Shown piece after piece: positions 17,690-27,289 of a stretch of DNA of 64,000 nucleotides; position 1 is the first letter of the stretch, and each line of letters opens with the position of its first letter. The notes below the pieces were generated by a model that was not told the DNA's origin, ran no database searches, and saw only the letters and a program-made list of their open reading frames with translations. Source of the DNA: Pseudomonadales bacterium (lineage in GTDB: Bacteria > Pseudomonadota > Gammaproteobacteria > Pseudomonadales > Azotimanducaceae); assembly GCA_028285415.1 (NCBI GenBank), contig JANQPF010000003.1, forward strand, positions 310,001 through 374,000, in the 5' to 3' direction. The position numbers and the translations under genes are program-made.

Positions 17690-19971
17690 TGGATTCGATG
17701 CTCACTACGCTGCGCCAGATAGTGCTCAAGTTCACCGAGTACTCGCACTTTGCCGACGCGGTGCAATCCCTGGTCTCGGAAGTGAAAGCGGCCATGGGTG
17801 CCGACGTCTGCTCTATTTTCCTGCTGGACGAGGATCACAGCGCCTATGCGCTGGCGGCCACAGACGGTCTCAACGTCGACCAGGTGGGCGAAGCCCGCCT
17901 CGAGCTCGACCAGGGTCTCGTCGGCCTGGTGGGTGGGCGGGCGGAACCCATTAACCTCGACCTTGCCAGCGAGCATCCGCAGTATCACTTCTTACCCGAC
18001 AGCGGCGAGGAGGCTTACAACGCCTTTCTCGGGGTGCCGATCATCCACCAGCGCAAGGTGCTGGGGGTGCTGGTGGTGCAACAGGCCGATTCGCGTAAGT
18101 TCGATGAATCGGAAGAGGCTTTCCTCGTCACGCTTGCCGCGCAGCTTGCCACCGTCGTCTCGCATGCCGAGGCCGTGGGCGATTCAGCCTTGCCGAAGGT
18201 CGAGGGGCACGGACTGCACGATGCCTGTTTCATCGGCGTTGCCGGCGCGCCCGGCATTGCCATCGGACGTGCCGTGGTGGTGCACCCGGTTGCGAACCTG
18301 GAAGCGGTACCGGAGCGGGAAACCGAAAACGTGGTCATGGAGCTGGTGCTCCTCGATCGCGCGCTGGAGGCGGTGCGCAACGACATCCGTCATATCACTG
18401 AACAGTTTGAGAACAGCCTGCCCAAGCAGGAGCTGGCGCTCTTCGACGCTTACCTGCATATGCTCGATGAGAATGCGCTGGCTGGCGACATTCGCCGCGA
18501 AGTCCAGGAAGGACAGTGGGTGCAGGGTGCGTTGAAGCGGGTCATCCGCGAGCATGTGAGCCGCTTTGAGCTCATGGAAGACCCCTATCTCAGAGAGCGC
18601 GGCGCGGACGTCAAAGACCTGGGCCTGCGTCTTCTGGCCTACCTGCAGGACATTCGCGACAAGAAAACGCAGTACCCGAAAGACACGGTGCTCGTTGGAG
18701 AGGAGGTAACCCCGGCGATGCTCGCCAAGGTACCGGCGGAGCGTCTCTCTGCCATTGTCTCCAATCGTGGTTCCGGCAGCTCGCACGTGGCCATCCTCGC
18801 CCGTGCCATGGGCATCCCGGCGGTGATGGGCGCCGTTGACCTCCCCGCCTACGGGCTCGAGGACGAAACGCTCATCGTGGACGGCGACTATGGTGAGATA
18901 TTCACCCAGCCGACCAAAGAACGCATCCAGCTCAACCGCGAGCTGATTGAGCAGGAACGCATCTTCGATGAAGAGCTCGACGAGCTGAAGGAGCTGCCCT
19001 GCATCACGCGGGACGGCTGGCGCGTGCAGCTCTGGGTCAACATCGGGTTGTCCGGAGACATACACCGCTCTCTGGATCGCGGCGCGGAAGGGATTGGTCT
19101 CTTTCGCACCGAAATCCCTTTCATGACCCAGGATCGGTTTCCAACCGAAGCTGAGCAGGCGGCCATTTATCGTGAGCACATGGAAGCCTTCGAGCCGCGC
19201 TCGGTGACGATGCGCACGCTCGATATCGGCGGCGACAAGTCGCTGACCTACTTCCCGATCAATGAGGAGAACCCGTTTCTCGGCTGGCGCGGCATCCGCG
19301 TCACCCTCGACCACCCGGAAATATTTCTCGTGCAGGTGCGCGCCATGCTCACCGCCAATGCGGGTCTGCAGGGTGAGCTCCGGATCATGCTGCCGATGAT
19401 CTCGAGCCCGGCAGAGCTCGTTGCGGCCAAGGTGCTCATCCAGCAGGCTTACGACGAGGTGACCGAGGAGGGCATAGACGTCAAGTTGCCGCAGATCGGC
19501 GTCATGGTGGAGGTGCCCGCGGCGGTTTATCAGGCCCGCCAGCTCGCGCGCGAAGCAGACTTCCTGGCGGTCGGATCAAATGACCTCACGCAGTACATGC
19601 TCGCTGTGGATCGCAACAACCCCCGCGTGGCGAATCTCTATCAGGATGTGCATCCCGCGGTCATCGCCGCGCTCCGGGAAGTCGCTCGCGCGGCCCATGC
19701 CGAGGAAACGGGCATTGGTATCTGCGGGGAGTTTGCGGGAACGCCGGTTGGCGCGGTGCTGCTGATGGCGATGGGCTATCACGTGCTGTCGATGAACGCG
19801 ACGCATCTGCCCAAGGTCAAGTGGGTCATCCGGCAGATCAAGCGCACGGATGCGCGACGCATGCTCGCCAAGGTACTGCGTATGGAATCACCGCAGGAAG
19901 TCCGTTCCTTCATGCATCAGCAGCTCACCGATGCCGGGCTCGCGCGGGTCCTGCCGCACCATCACGAATAG
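17689..19971 (+). CDS. ptsP: Phosphoenolpyruvate-protein phosphotransferase PtsP (EI-Ntr)
   Basis: A 760-residue enzyme I of the nitrogen-related PTS. It has an N-terminal GAF domain (about 15-150, ADVCSIFLLDEDHSAYAL), the PEP-utilising mobile domain with phospho-His366 in GSSHVAILARAMG, and a C-terminal TIM-barrel with FRTEIPFM, VGSNDLTQY and GICGEFAG. It moves phosphate from PEP to NPr and then EIIA-Ntr, signalling nitrogen status to potassium transport and stress systems. Coupled to rppH; no transport PTS genes are nearby. Confidence 0.95.
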   Translation: MDSMLTTLRQIVLKFTEYSHFADAVQSLVSEVKAAMGADVCSIFLLDEDHSAYALAATDGLNVDQVGEARLELDQGLVGLVGGRAEPINLDLASEHPQYHFLPDSGEEAYNAFLGVPIIHQRKVLGVLVVQQADSRKFDESEEAFLVTLAAQLATVVSHAEAVGDSALPKVEGHGLHDACFIGVAGAPGIAIGRAVVVHPVANLEAVPERETENVVMELVLLDRALEAVRNDIRHITEQFENSLPKQELALFDAYLHMLDENALAGDIRREVQEGQWVQGALKRVIREHVSRFELMEDPYLRERGADVKDLGLRLLAYLQDIRDKKTQYPKDTVLVGEEVTPAMLAKVPAERLSAIVSNRGSGSSHVAILARAMGIPAVMGAVDLPAYGLEDETLIVDGDYGEIFTQPTKERIQLNRELIEQERIFDEELDELKELPCITRDGWRVQLWVNIGLSGDIHRSLDRGAEGIGLFRTEIPFMTQDRFPTEAEQAAIYREHMEAFEPRSVTMRTLDIGGDKSLTYFPINEENPFLGWRGIRVTLDHPEIFLVQVRAMLTANAGLQGELRIMLPMISSPAELVAAKVLIQQAYDEVTEEGIDVKLPQIGVMVEVPAAVYQARQLAREADFLAVGSNDLTQYMLAVDRNNPRVANLYQDVHPAVIAALREVARAAHAEETGIGICGEFAGTPVGAVLLMAMGYHVLSMNATHLPKVKWVIRQIKRTDARRMLAKVLRMESPQEVRSFMHQQLTDAGLARVLPHHHE

Positions 19972-19976
19972 CGGTT

Positions 19977-20759
19977 TCAGACGACTTTCGACAGACCGCC
20001 GTCCATGTTGATGGCGCAGCCGGTGACGTAAGACGACGCTTCGCTCGCAAGAAAGAGCGCCAGGTTCGCGCATTCCTCCGCCTCGCCCATGCGTTTCATC
20101 GGCAGGCGTTCGCCGGCTTTTACCATGAAATCCTCCAGCGACTCGTTGCTGCCGGCGCGCTCGTGCATGCGCCTGATCTGATCGCTTTTGATGAATCCGA
20201 TCAGCATCGCATTGACGAGGACGTTGTGTTCAGCGCCCTCGGCTGCCAGCACCTTGGTGAGCGCCATGCCGGCAGCGCGGGTGACTGACGTGGGTGCGGT
20301 GCGTGCGTCCGGCGCCTTGGCGAAGACGTTCAAGAGGTTGATGATCCGGCCCCAGCGTTGCTCGATCATCTGTGGCCAGACGAGCCGCGTCATACGCACG
20401 GCTGCCATCAACTTCAGGTCGATGTCATCCTGCCATTCTTCGTCGGTGATCTCCGCAAACGGTTTGGTTGCTGACTGCCCGGCGTTGTTGACAAGTATGT
20501 CAACGGGACCGAAACGATCCACAACTGCAGCGTGAGTGTTTGCAATGTCGTCGGCATTTGTCACGTCGCAGGTAAACGCTGCGACCTCTCCCCCGGCCGT
20601 GGCGCCAATCTCCTGCGCCGCTTCCTCGAGGGGTTCAGCGCGCCTGGCGACAATTGCAACGCGGGCACCCTCTGCGTAGAAGGCACTTGCCATGGCTTTG
20701 CCGAGTCCCAGGCTGCCGCCGGTGATGAGTGCCGTTCTGCCATTCAGCGATGTATCCAT
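19977..20759 (-). CDS. Short-chain dehydrogenase-like protein with degraded active site
   Basis: A 260-residue Rossmann protein with an intact cofactor motif (TGGSLGLG, 13-20) and NNAG (91-94). The catalytic residues are missing: where classical SDRs have Ser, Tyr and Lys, this protein has Asn144 (NLLN), Thr157 and Arg161 in APTSVTRAAGMALTK. It probably binds NAD(P) and may act as a binding or structural protein, or with altered chemistry. Starts after a GGGGAG Shine-Dalgarno. It lies between ptsP and lgt, genes that are adjacent in E. coli, so it was probably inserted together with the neighbouring TANGO2 gene. Confidence 0.85.
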   Translation of the reverse strand: MDTSLNGRTALITGGSLGLGKAMASAFYAEGARVAIVARRAEPLEEAAQEIGATAGGEVAAFTCDVTNADDIANTHAAVVDRFGPVDILVNNAGQSATKPFAEITDEEWQDDIDLKLMAAVRMTRLVWPQMIEQRWGRIINLLNVFAKAPDARTAPTSVTRAAGMALTKVLAAEGAEHNVLVNAMLIGFIKSDQIRRMHERAGSNESLEDFMVKAGERLPMKRMGEAEECANLALFLASEASSYVTGCAINMDGGLSKVV

Positions 20760-20786
20760 GGTGCTCCCCTCATTGGTGCGAAAAAG

Positions 20787-21530
20787 TTATCGGGTAATTT
20801 CGTAGTCGACAAACCCGGCGGACACGCCCCCGGCGAGGTAACTCTGCTCAGCGAAGACAATCCGTTCGCGCCCGAGCAGCAGCACGGTGCTCGCGCGAGT
20901 GCCGTACTCCTCACCGACGATGAAGCAGGGTGCAACCCGTCGCTCGAGCTCGATCGGGCGGCCGCGATGGGGCAGCGCTTCGTCGGCGGGCACGTCGCTG
21001 TCATGCAGGAGCCCGATCAGGTCGGCGATGTCGTAATCGCCGCCCACAATGTGCTCGAGCGCAAGAGCACCTTGTTCGCATTTGGGCCAGCGGGCGCCGA
21101 GCTCGGCGTTGCTGAGCCCGAAGAAGCCGGGCTGCAGAATTTCGGTGGCGCCTTTGTTCGACGTATAGACGAGATCGTTGCCGTCGAAGAGGAGCAGGTT
21201 GAAACCCGCATAGTCCGGTCCGTGCAGGTGGTGCGCATAGTGCTCGGCGCGGTCGTCACCCGTCAGAAAGTTCTGTACCAGAAGGCCTCTGGATCTGGGA
21301 GCCGGCGGATCGTCCGGGTCCGTGAAATTCGTCAACGCGGCAAACCGTCCGTCGCGGGTGCATCCAAGCCAGGTGCCGCCGGCGACCAGGTCGCGTCCGG
21401 CCAGCACGTCTGGATGATCGTCCCAGAAGCCGGCTTCGCTGGAGGCGCGCGCGTGCAGCTCGTCGCGGTTGGCGGCGATGATGAGCGGCCAGTCGGCGTT
21501 GGCGCGATAGCCCACCAGTATCAGGCACAT
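20787..21530 (-). CDS. TANGO2/NRDE family protein
   Basis: A 247-residue protein starting MCLILVGY, with AANRDELHAR (residues about 20-29), the NRDE motif that names the family. The N-terminal Met-Cys suggests an Ntn-hydrolase-type nucleophile after Met removal. Human TANGO2 and bacterial homologues have been linked to haem or lipid handling, but the reaction is unsettled. The ATG giving MCLIL is favoured over one 13 codons upstream. Followed by the SDR-like gene on the same strand; divergent from lgt across 144 bp in which no clear promoter was recognised. Confidence 0.88.
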   Translation of the reverse strand: MCLILVGYRANADWPLIIAANRDELHARASSEAGFWDDHPDVLAGRDLVAGGTWLGCTRDGRFAALTNFTDPDDPPAPRSRGLLVQNFLTGDDRAEHYAHHLHGPDYAGFNLLLFDGNDLVYTSNKGATEILQPGFFGLSNAELGARWPKCEQGALALEHIVGGDYDIADLIGLLHDSDVPADEALPHRGRPIELERRVAPCFIVGEEYGTRASTVLLLGRERIVFAEQSYLAGGVSAGFVDYEITR

Positions 21531-21674
21531 ATGAAACTTCTCAATTGGCAAGGTCCGGGACTGCCGCAACGACAGCCGGTGCGGAGTTTGCCCCGGAACG
21601 CGCGCGTCTCACAAGTGGGCAGGGCCGGCGGGCCTGAGGTATGCTCGGCGGCGCATTTGTGAGGCTTTGAATTC

Positions 21675-22514
21675 GTGCACTATCCCATCATTGATCCGGT
21701 CATCCTTCCGCTGGGCGGCGACTTCGCCATACGCTGGTACGGCGTGTCGTATCTGGCCGGATTTGCGGTCGTGTGGTGGCTCGGCAGACTCCGAGCGAAA
21801 ACGCACCCGGGGAACTGGCAGCCTGAGGAGATCTCCGACCTCGTCTTTTATGGCGCCATGGGCGCGGTGCTCGGCGGTCGCATCGGCTACGTGCTGTTTT
21901 ACAACTTCGATCAGTTCCTGAGCGATCCGGTTTATCTCATTCAGATGTGGAAAGGTGGCATGTCGTTCCACGGAGGCCTGCTGGGCGTCATCGTGGGCAT
22001 CTGGCTGTTTGCGCGTAAGCGCAGCCGGCGGATCATCGACGTCATGGACTACCTCGCGCCGCTGTGCCCGGTTGGGCTCGGCTTCGGTCGCCTGGCGAAT
22101 TTCATCAACATGGAGCTCCCGGGCCGGGTGACCGACAGCCCGCTGGGGCTCATCTATCCCTGCTCTGCCGTGCGGGATCTGAATCCGATGTGCATCCCCG
22201 CCGACGGATGGGAGTCCGTGGCGCGCCATCCGTCGCCGCTCTATCAGGCCTTTACCGAAGGTCTCCTGCTGTTTGTCATCGTCTGGTTCGTCTCCTCCAA
22301 GCCGCGCCCGGCAGGTCTCGTCGCAGGCACGTTCCTCGTCGGCTACGGCAGCTTCCGCATGCTTACGGAACTTTTCCGCTCTCCGGATGCGCACATCGGT
22401 TTCATTGCGTTCGATTGGCTCACCATGGGCCAGTTATTGTCGCTCCCGATGTTCATCGCTGGTATTCTGCTGATCGTCTGGTCGCGCTCCAGCGGCCAGG
22501 CACAATCCGCGTGA
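21675..22514 (+). CDS. lgt: Prolipoprotein diacylglyceryl transferase
   Basis: A 279-residue inner-membrane enzyme with about seven transmembrane segments that moves diacylglycerol from phosphatidylglycerol to the lipobox cysteine. His99 in MSFHGGLLGV and the Lgt signature GRLANFINMELPGRVT (138-153, with essential Arg139) are present, as is RHPSPLYQ. The GTG gives the standard start HYPIIDPVILPLG. Its presence upstream of thyA is the conserved gammaproteobacterial order. Confidence 0.96.
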   Translation: MHYPIIDPVILPLGGDFAIRWYGVSYLAGFAVVWWLGRLRAKTHPGNWQPEEISDLVFYGAMGAVLGGRIGYVLFYNFDQFLSDPVYLIQMWKGGMSFHGGLLGVIVGIWLFARKRSRRIIDVMDYLAPLCPVGLGFGRLANFINMELPGRVTDSPLGLIYPCSAVRDLNPMCIPADGWESVARHPSPLYQAFTEGLLLFVIVWFVSSKPRPAGLVAGTFLVGYGSFRMLTELFRSPDAHIGFIAFDWLTMGQLLSLPMFIAGILLIVWSRSSGQAQSA

Positions 22515-22555
22515 TTCACCTGATTTGTGACTAACTTGAGAGAACGGACTCCGTC

Positions 22556-23350
22556 ATGAAGCAATACCTCGATCTCATGCGCCACGTGCGCGACAACGGC
22601 ACCTTCAAAGGCGATCGTACGGGCACCGGTACCTATAGCGTGTTTGGCTATCAGATGCGTTTCGATCTGAACGATGGGTTCCCGCTCGTGACGACGAAGA
22701 AGATGTTCTTGAAAGGTATCATTCACGAGCTTCTGTGGTTCCTGTCCGGCTCGACGAACATCAAGTATCTGACCGAGCACAACGTACACATCTGGGATGA
22801 GTGGGCGGACGAGCACGGTGAGCTTGGCCCGGTTTACGGATCGCAGTGGCGCTCGTGGCCGGGGCCGGACGGCAACACCATCGATCAGATCAGTCGCGTG
22901 GTTGACGACATCAAGAACAACCCCAACAGCCGCCGGCATATCGTCAGCGCCTGGAACGTGGCGGAGGTGGACAACATGGCGCTGCCGCCGTGTCACTCAC
23001 TCTTCCAGTTCTACGTGGCGGACGACAAGCTTTCGTGTCAGCTCTACCAGAGAAGCGCGGATGTTTTTCTCGGCGTGCCGTTCAACATTGCTTCCTATGC
23101 GCTCCTGACGATGATGATTGCGCAGGTGGCAGAGCTCGAGCTCGGCGATTTTGTGCACACCTTTGGCGATGCCCATCTCTATGCCAATCATCTGGAGCAG
23201 GCAGACCGGCAGCTCGACCGCATGCCCATGCCGATGCCGACAATGACGCTCAATCCTGAGGTGAAAGACATCTTCGGCTTCAAGTACGAGGACTTCACGT
23301 TGAGCGGTTACCGCAGCCACGACGCCATCAAGGCGCCCATCGCCGTCTAG
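22556..23350 (+). CDS. thyA: Thymidylate synthase
   Basis: A 264-residue enzyme of exactly E. coli length, converting dUMP to dTMP with methylene-THF as methyl donor. Catalytic Cys146 lies in [30 protein letters not shown] is the dUMP/folate-binding segment. Followed after 6 bp by folA, which regenerates the THF consumed. Confidence 0.97.
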   Translation: MKQYLDLMRHVRDNGTFKGDRTGTGTYSVFGYQMRFDLNDGFPLVTTKKMFLKGIIHELLWFLSGSTNIKYLTEHNVHIWDEWADEHGELGPVYGSQWRSWPGPDGNTIDQISRVVDDIKNNPNSRRHIVSAWNVAEVDNMALPPCHSLFQFYVADDKLSCQLYQRSADVFLGVPFNIASYALLTMMIAQVAELELGDFVHTFGDAHLYANHLEQADRQLDRMPMPMPTMTLNPEVKDIFGFKYEDFTLSGYRSHDAIKAPIAV

Positions 23351-23356
23351 CGCCGC

Positions 23357-23857
23357 ATGGACATCTCTCTCATCTGGGCGATGGCGGAAAACGGTGTCAT
23401 CGGCCGGGACAATACGTTGCCCTGGCGTCTGCCCGATGACATGAAACACTTTATGAAAGTGACCATGGGCAAACCCGTGCTCATGGGCCGAAAAACTTTC
23501 GAGTCCATGAAGTCGCCGCTGCCCGGCCGCACGAACATCGTCATGACGCGTGATACCACCTGGTTCCGCGAAGACGTGAGAGTAGTGCGCTCGCTGGACG
23601 AGGGCCTGGCCATCGCTGAGCAGCAGGCGCTCATCGACGGCCGCGACGAGCTCATGGTCATTGGCGGCGCGGACGTCTACCGGCTCGCGCTGCCTCGGGC
23701 TTCGCGGCTGTATGTCACCCATGTCCACGCCAGTCCCGAGGGCGACGTCTTCTTTCCTGAGATCAACCTGGAAGAATGGCGGCAGGTTGCGAGTGAACGT
23801 CACGAGGCGGATGAAAAGCACACCGCGGCGTTTACCGTGGCCGTCTACGAACGCTAG
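23357..23857 (+). CDS. folA: Dihydrofolate reductase
   Basis: A 166-residue DHFR. The N-terminal ISLIWAMAENGVIGRDN, the LPWRLPDDMKHF helix with the active-site acid Asp28, and GRKTFES (NADPH loop) are diagnostic. Directly after thyA, forming a dTMP synthesis pair. Its last 4 bp overlap the end of the convergent small gene. Confidence 0.96.
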   Translation: MDISLIWAMAENGVIGRDNTLPWRLPDDMKHFMKVTMGKPVLMGRKTFESMKSPLPGRTNIVMTRDTTWFREDVRVVRSLDEGLAIAEQQALIDGRDELMVIGGADVYRLALPRASRLYVTHVHASPEGDVFFPEINLEEWRQVASERHEADEKHTAAFTVAVYER

Positions 23858-24279
23858 GTCAGTCCCAGGCTGCTGATTACACTGCCGTCACAAGGTAGCT
23901 CCCGCCAGCTGCGGTTGGGCAGGTTGCAGTCTACCGGCAGCGGAACGGTTCCTGTGAAAGTGCCCTCACGCATGACCAGGAGCACCGGCAGCGCCGATGC
24001 CCCATTCGACAGGCTGAAGACCTCGTTCCGTGCGCGGTTGATGTCGCACGAGCCCTTCTGGAGCGAACGGACCGTGGCGAACATGGCGTCCTCGCCGATG
24101 GCGCTCAGACGGAACACGCTGACAGCGCCCGCCGTGTCGGCCATCTCGAAGAGGTAACAGACTCCGCACGCCCGGCAGCGTGCAAAGCCGTCGGTGGCGT
24201 GCAGGTGCTGGTCCATGACAAATACGACATCGAGGTCGGGCGATTGGACGATGTGGGGGCAGGGTTTGGCTGCAGACAT
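23854..24279 (-). CDS. Cysteine-containing hypothetical protein
   Basis: A 141-residue protein of unrecognised family. Residues about 30-48 (TDGFARCRACGVCYLFEMAD) carry a C-x2-C-x2-C cluster that might bind a metal; further cysteines lie at 7, near 78 and at 123 and 130. No signal peptide or membrane segment is visible. Convergent with folA and divergent from the S9 peptidase. Codon pattern is like its neighbours, and the frame is open throughout, so it is probably a real gene. Confidence 0.6.
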   Translation of the reverse strand: MSAAKPCPHIVQSPDLDVVFVMDQHLHATDGFARCRACGVCYLFEMADTAGAVSVFRLSAIGEDAMFATVRSLQKGSCDINRARNEVFSLSNGASALPVLLVMREGTFTGTVPLPVDCNLPNRSWRELPCDGSVISSLGLT

Positions 24280-24350
24280 GATTCTGGTAGGGTGTCGAGC
24301 CGGTTTCGTCAGGTGCTTACCCGACCCTCAGTAATTTTTTGGACGCACTT

Positions 24351-26273
24351 ATGATCCAACGTTTTTCAACGTTTGTCCTCCTCTTGTTTGCTGCCTCGGT
24401 CTTCGCCGCCGGTGAAGAAGAAGGCGTCGCCATCCCCGCCAACATCGTCACGAGCAACGTGCCGCCCCTGCCGCTCGCCATGGCCGAGCGCCTGCAGAGC
24501 TTTGCCAACACCCGGGGTGCCGTGCAGGTTGGCTGGCAGGATGACGCCATGCTGATCCTCACGCGTTTTGCGGAGACTGCGCAGCTGCACCGCGTTGCGC
24601 AACCGCTCGGCTACCGGGAGCAGCTGACGTTTCTGGATGAGCCGGTGGCAGAGGTGGCGCTACCGGCAAGCGGGGTCAAAGACAAACTCATTCTCAGCTG
24701 GGACGTCGGCGGTTCGGAGTTTGATCAGCTTTTCGTCTTCGACATGAAAACCCGTCAGGCGCGGATGGTATCCAACGGCAGCTCGCTCTATGGCTACGCC
24801 ATCTGGGCGCCGGATGAAGAACGCTTCGTTTACGTGACCACCGAGCGCAATGGACGCAACTGGGACATCCACGTGCAGAACCTCGAAGGCGAGGTCGACA
24901 AGGTGCTCGAAACGGAAGACGGCTACTGGTTTCCCATTGACTGGTCGCCGGACGGCAGGAAACTCCTGGTGCGTGAGCGGATTTCGATCAACGAGTCGAA
25001 AATCTACGAGCTCGAGGTTGCCAGCCGTAAGCTGACGCCGCTGCTCGGCCACGAGCAGACTATGAGCGTTGCCAACGCCCGTTATGACAATCGTGGCGGC
25101 GTCATCTACACCGCGGACGCAGACTCAGAGTTCCTGCGTCTGCATCGGCTCGACGTCGCCAGCGGCGAGACCCGGGTGCTGACCGCGGATACGGAGTGGG
25201 ACGTCGAAAACTTTGCGCTTGCCCACGACTACTCGATGCTCGTTTTCAGCGTCAACGAAGGCGGGATTTCGAAGCTGAACGTCTGGAGCCTGCCGACGAT
25301 GAAGCCGCTGAAGCTGCCTGAGCTGCCCGGCGGCATCATCAACGGCTTTGCTGTCTCGCCCGATCTGAAAACGCTGGGCGTGTCCATCAACAGCGCAACG
25401 TCACCGGCGGACATCTATGCCATTGACTTGAAACGGCGCAAGCTCGAACGCTGGACCCGAAGCGAAGTCGGCGGTCTCGACACGGAAACCTTTGTCGACG
25501 CGCAGATGATCGACTACCCCACGTTCGACGGCCGCGACGTGCCTGCGTTCATCTACCGGCCGCGCACGCCGGGACCACATCCGGTGGTGGTGCTGATCCA
25601 CGGTGGTCCCGAGGCGCAGTATCGGCCGTACTTCTCCACAACCGTGCAATCGTATGTCACCGAAATGGGTGTGGCGGTGATCGCGCCCAACGTGCGGGGT
25701 TCTGCCGGATACGGCAAGTCCTACCTCAAGCTCGACAATGGCTACCTGCGGGAAGATTCAGTCAAGGACATTGGCGCGCTGCTCGACTGGATAGGCACAC
25801 AGGATGATCTCAATGCGGACCGCGTGGCGGTGTTCGGTGGTTCCTACGGCGGCTACATGGTGCTTGCGAGCATGGTGCACTATGGAGACAGACTGGCGGC
25901 GGCGGTGGAGTCCGTGGGTATATCCAACTTCGTCACCTTCCTTGAAAACACCCAGGCCTACCGCCAGGACATCCGACGGGTGGAATATGGGGACGAGCGC
26001 GATCCGAAGATGCGTGAATTCTTGACGAGCATCTCGCCGCTCACCCACGTCGACAAGATGCAAACGCCGCTCCTCATCTCACAAGGCGCCAACGATCCGC
26101 GCGTACCCGCCTCGGAAAGCGATCAGATTTTCGCGGCGCTCTCGGAATCGGGGGTACCGGTCTGGTACATCCTTGCCAAAGACGAGGGCCACGGTTTCCG
26201 CAAGAAGGTGAATCGTGACTATGACCAGGCGGCCAAATTCGCCTTCTTGGAAGCCTATCTGAAGGCTGAATGA
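24351..26273 (+). CDS. S9 family prolyl oligopeptidase-like peptidase, exported
   Basis: A 640-residue secreted serine peptidase. An N-terminal signal peptide (MIQRFSTFVLLLFAASVFAA) is followed by a beta-propeller with WD40-like/TolB repeats (about 60-370) and a C-terminal alpha/beta hydrolase domain. The nucleophile is Ser498 in GGSYGGYM, with GANDPRVP (Asp) and DEGHGF (His) completing the triad; HGGPE is the oxyanion loop. Likely cleaves short peptides in the periplasm (acylaminoacyl- or dipeptidyl-peptidase type). The ATG is chosen because it starts the signal peptide; a TTG four codons earlier is less likely. Confidence 0.9.
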   Translation: MIQRFSTFVLLLFAASVFAAGEEEGVAIPANIVTSNVPPLPLAMAERLQSFANTRGAVQVGWQDDAMLILTRFAETAQLHRVAQPLGYREQLTFLDEPVAEVALPASGVKDKLILSWDVGGSEFDQLFVFDMKTRQARMVSNGSSLYGYAIWAPDEERFVYVTTERNGRNWDIHVQNLEGEVDKVLETEDGYWFPIDWSPDGRKLLVRERISINESKIYELEVASRKLTPLLGHEQTMSVANARYDNRGGVIYTADADSEFLRLHRLDVASGETRVLTADTEWDVENFALAHDYSMLVFSVNEGGISKLNVWSLPTMKPLKLPELPGGIINGFAVSPDLKTLGVSINSATSPADIYAIDLKRRKLERWTRSEVGGLDTETFVDAQMIDYPTFDGRDVPAFIYRPRTPGPHPVVVLIHGGPEAQYRPYFSTTVQSYVTEMGVAVIAPNVRGSAGYGKSYLKLDNGYLREDSVKDIGALLDWIGTQDDLNADRVAVFGGSYGGYMVLASMVHYGDRLAAAVESVGISNFVTFLENTQAYRQDIRRVEYGDERDPKMREFLTSISPLTHVDKMQTPLLISQGANDPRVPASESDQIFAALSESGVPVWYILAKDEGHGFRKKVNRDYDQAAKFAFLEAYLKAE

Positions 26274-26280
26274 GCCGAGG

Positions 26281-27279
26281 ATGAGTAACGGCAAGCTTGG
26301 TCTTGCGGTTAATCCAATGTCCGGGCGCGACGTGCGGCGCCTTGCTGCCCGTGCCACCAACATGACTCACGAGGCGAAGCGCGACATAGTCGCGCGCGTC
26401 GCCGCGGGTGCGGACGCCATGGGTGTCACGGACATATACATTACGAAAGAGCCCTTTCGTATTGCGTCCATGGCGCTCGAGCACATGGGACTGAAAGCAA
26501 ACGTCCATGTGGTGGAGCATGCGCTTGCCAACGACGCGTCGGATACCGAAGCGAGTGTTGCCCTGTTCCGGGACGCGGGCTGCGGAACCTTCGTCTCGCT
26601 TGGCGGTGACGGTACCAATCGCGCCATTGTGCGAACCTGCGTGGATATTGATCTCGTGCCGCTGTCGACAGGCACCAACAACGTGTTTCCCGTGCTGGTT
26701 GAACCGACAGTGGCCGGCATGGTCGCGGGTCTGAACGCGTGCGGAAAGCTCCCCGACGACAATCTCGACATCAAGCGGCGGGTGAAGGTGTTGCACGTCA
26801 GTACACCGCGAGGCAGGGATGTCGCGCTCATTGATGCCGTGCTCCTCGCCAACGATCACGTCGGTAACCTGCTGCCGTTTGATGCCGAACGCCTGCGACA
26901 GATCTATTTGTCCCGGGCCGAGCCCAATGCCATTGGCATGTCCCCCATCGGCGGTCTCCTGCATCCCGTTTATGCCGAAGACGACGCCGGTCTCCTGGTT
27001 ACCATGGAGGCCGGCTGCCCCACCGTCACCGCGCCGCTGTCTCCCGGGCTCTTCAAAGAGGTGCCCATCAAAGACGTGCAGGAGATGGCGTTTGAGGTTG
27101 CCGTGCCGTTTCGCGGCCCGGGGGTCATTGCCCTCGACGGTGATCGGGATCATTACCTCCGCGAAGGTGAGCGCGCGACGGTGACGCTCCGCCGCGATGG
27201 ACCCCGCGTGATCGACGTGGAAGCCGCCATGCGCTGGGCGGTAGCAGCAGGTATCATGGCGCCTGCCCAGCAGAATTAA
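26281..27279 (+). CDS. ATP-NAD kinase fold protein, AcoX type
   Basis: A 332-residue protein of the NAD-kinase/diacylglycerol-kinase fold. LAVNPMSGRD at the N-terminus and LGGDGTNRA (about residues 116-124) are the family signatures, and the overall sequence resembles AcoX, an acetoin-cluster protein of unknown reaction. No other acetoin genes are nearby. It might phosphorylate NAD or a related nucleotide. It follows the S9 peptidase by 7 bp and precedes fabV by 10 bp, suggesting a single operon. Confidence 0.8.
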   Translation: MSNGKLGLAVNPMSGRDVRRLAARATNMTHEAKRDIVARVAAGADAMGVTDIYITKEPFRIASMALEHMGLKANVHVVEHALANDASDTEASVALFRDAGCGTFVSLGGDGTNRAIVRTCVDIDLVPLSTGTNNVFPVLVEPTVAGMVAGLNACGKLPDDNLDIKRRVKVLHVSTPRGRDVALIDAVLLANDHVGNLLPFDAERLRQIYLSRAEPNAIGMSPIGGLLHPVYAEDDAGLLVTMEAGCPTVTAPLSPGLFKEVPIKDVQEMAFEVAVPFRGPGVIALDGDRDHYLREGERATVTLRRDGPRVIDVEAAMRWAVAAGIMAPAQQN

Positions 27280-27289
27280 GAACAAGCTC

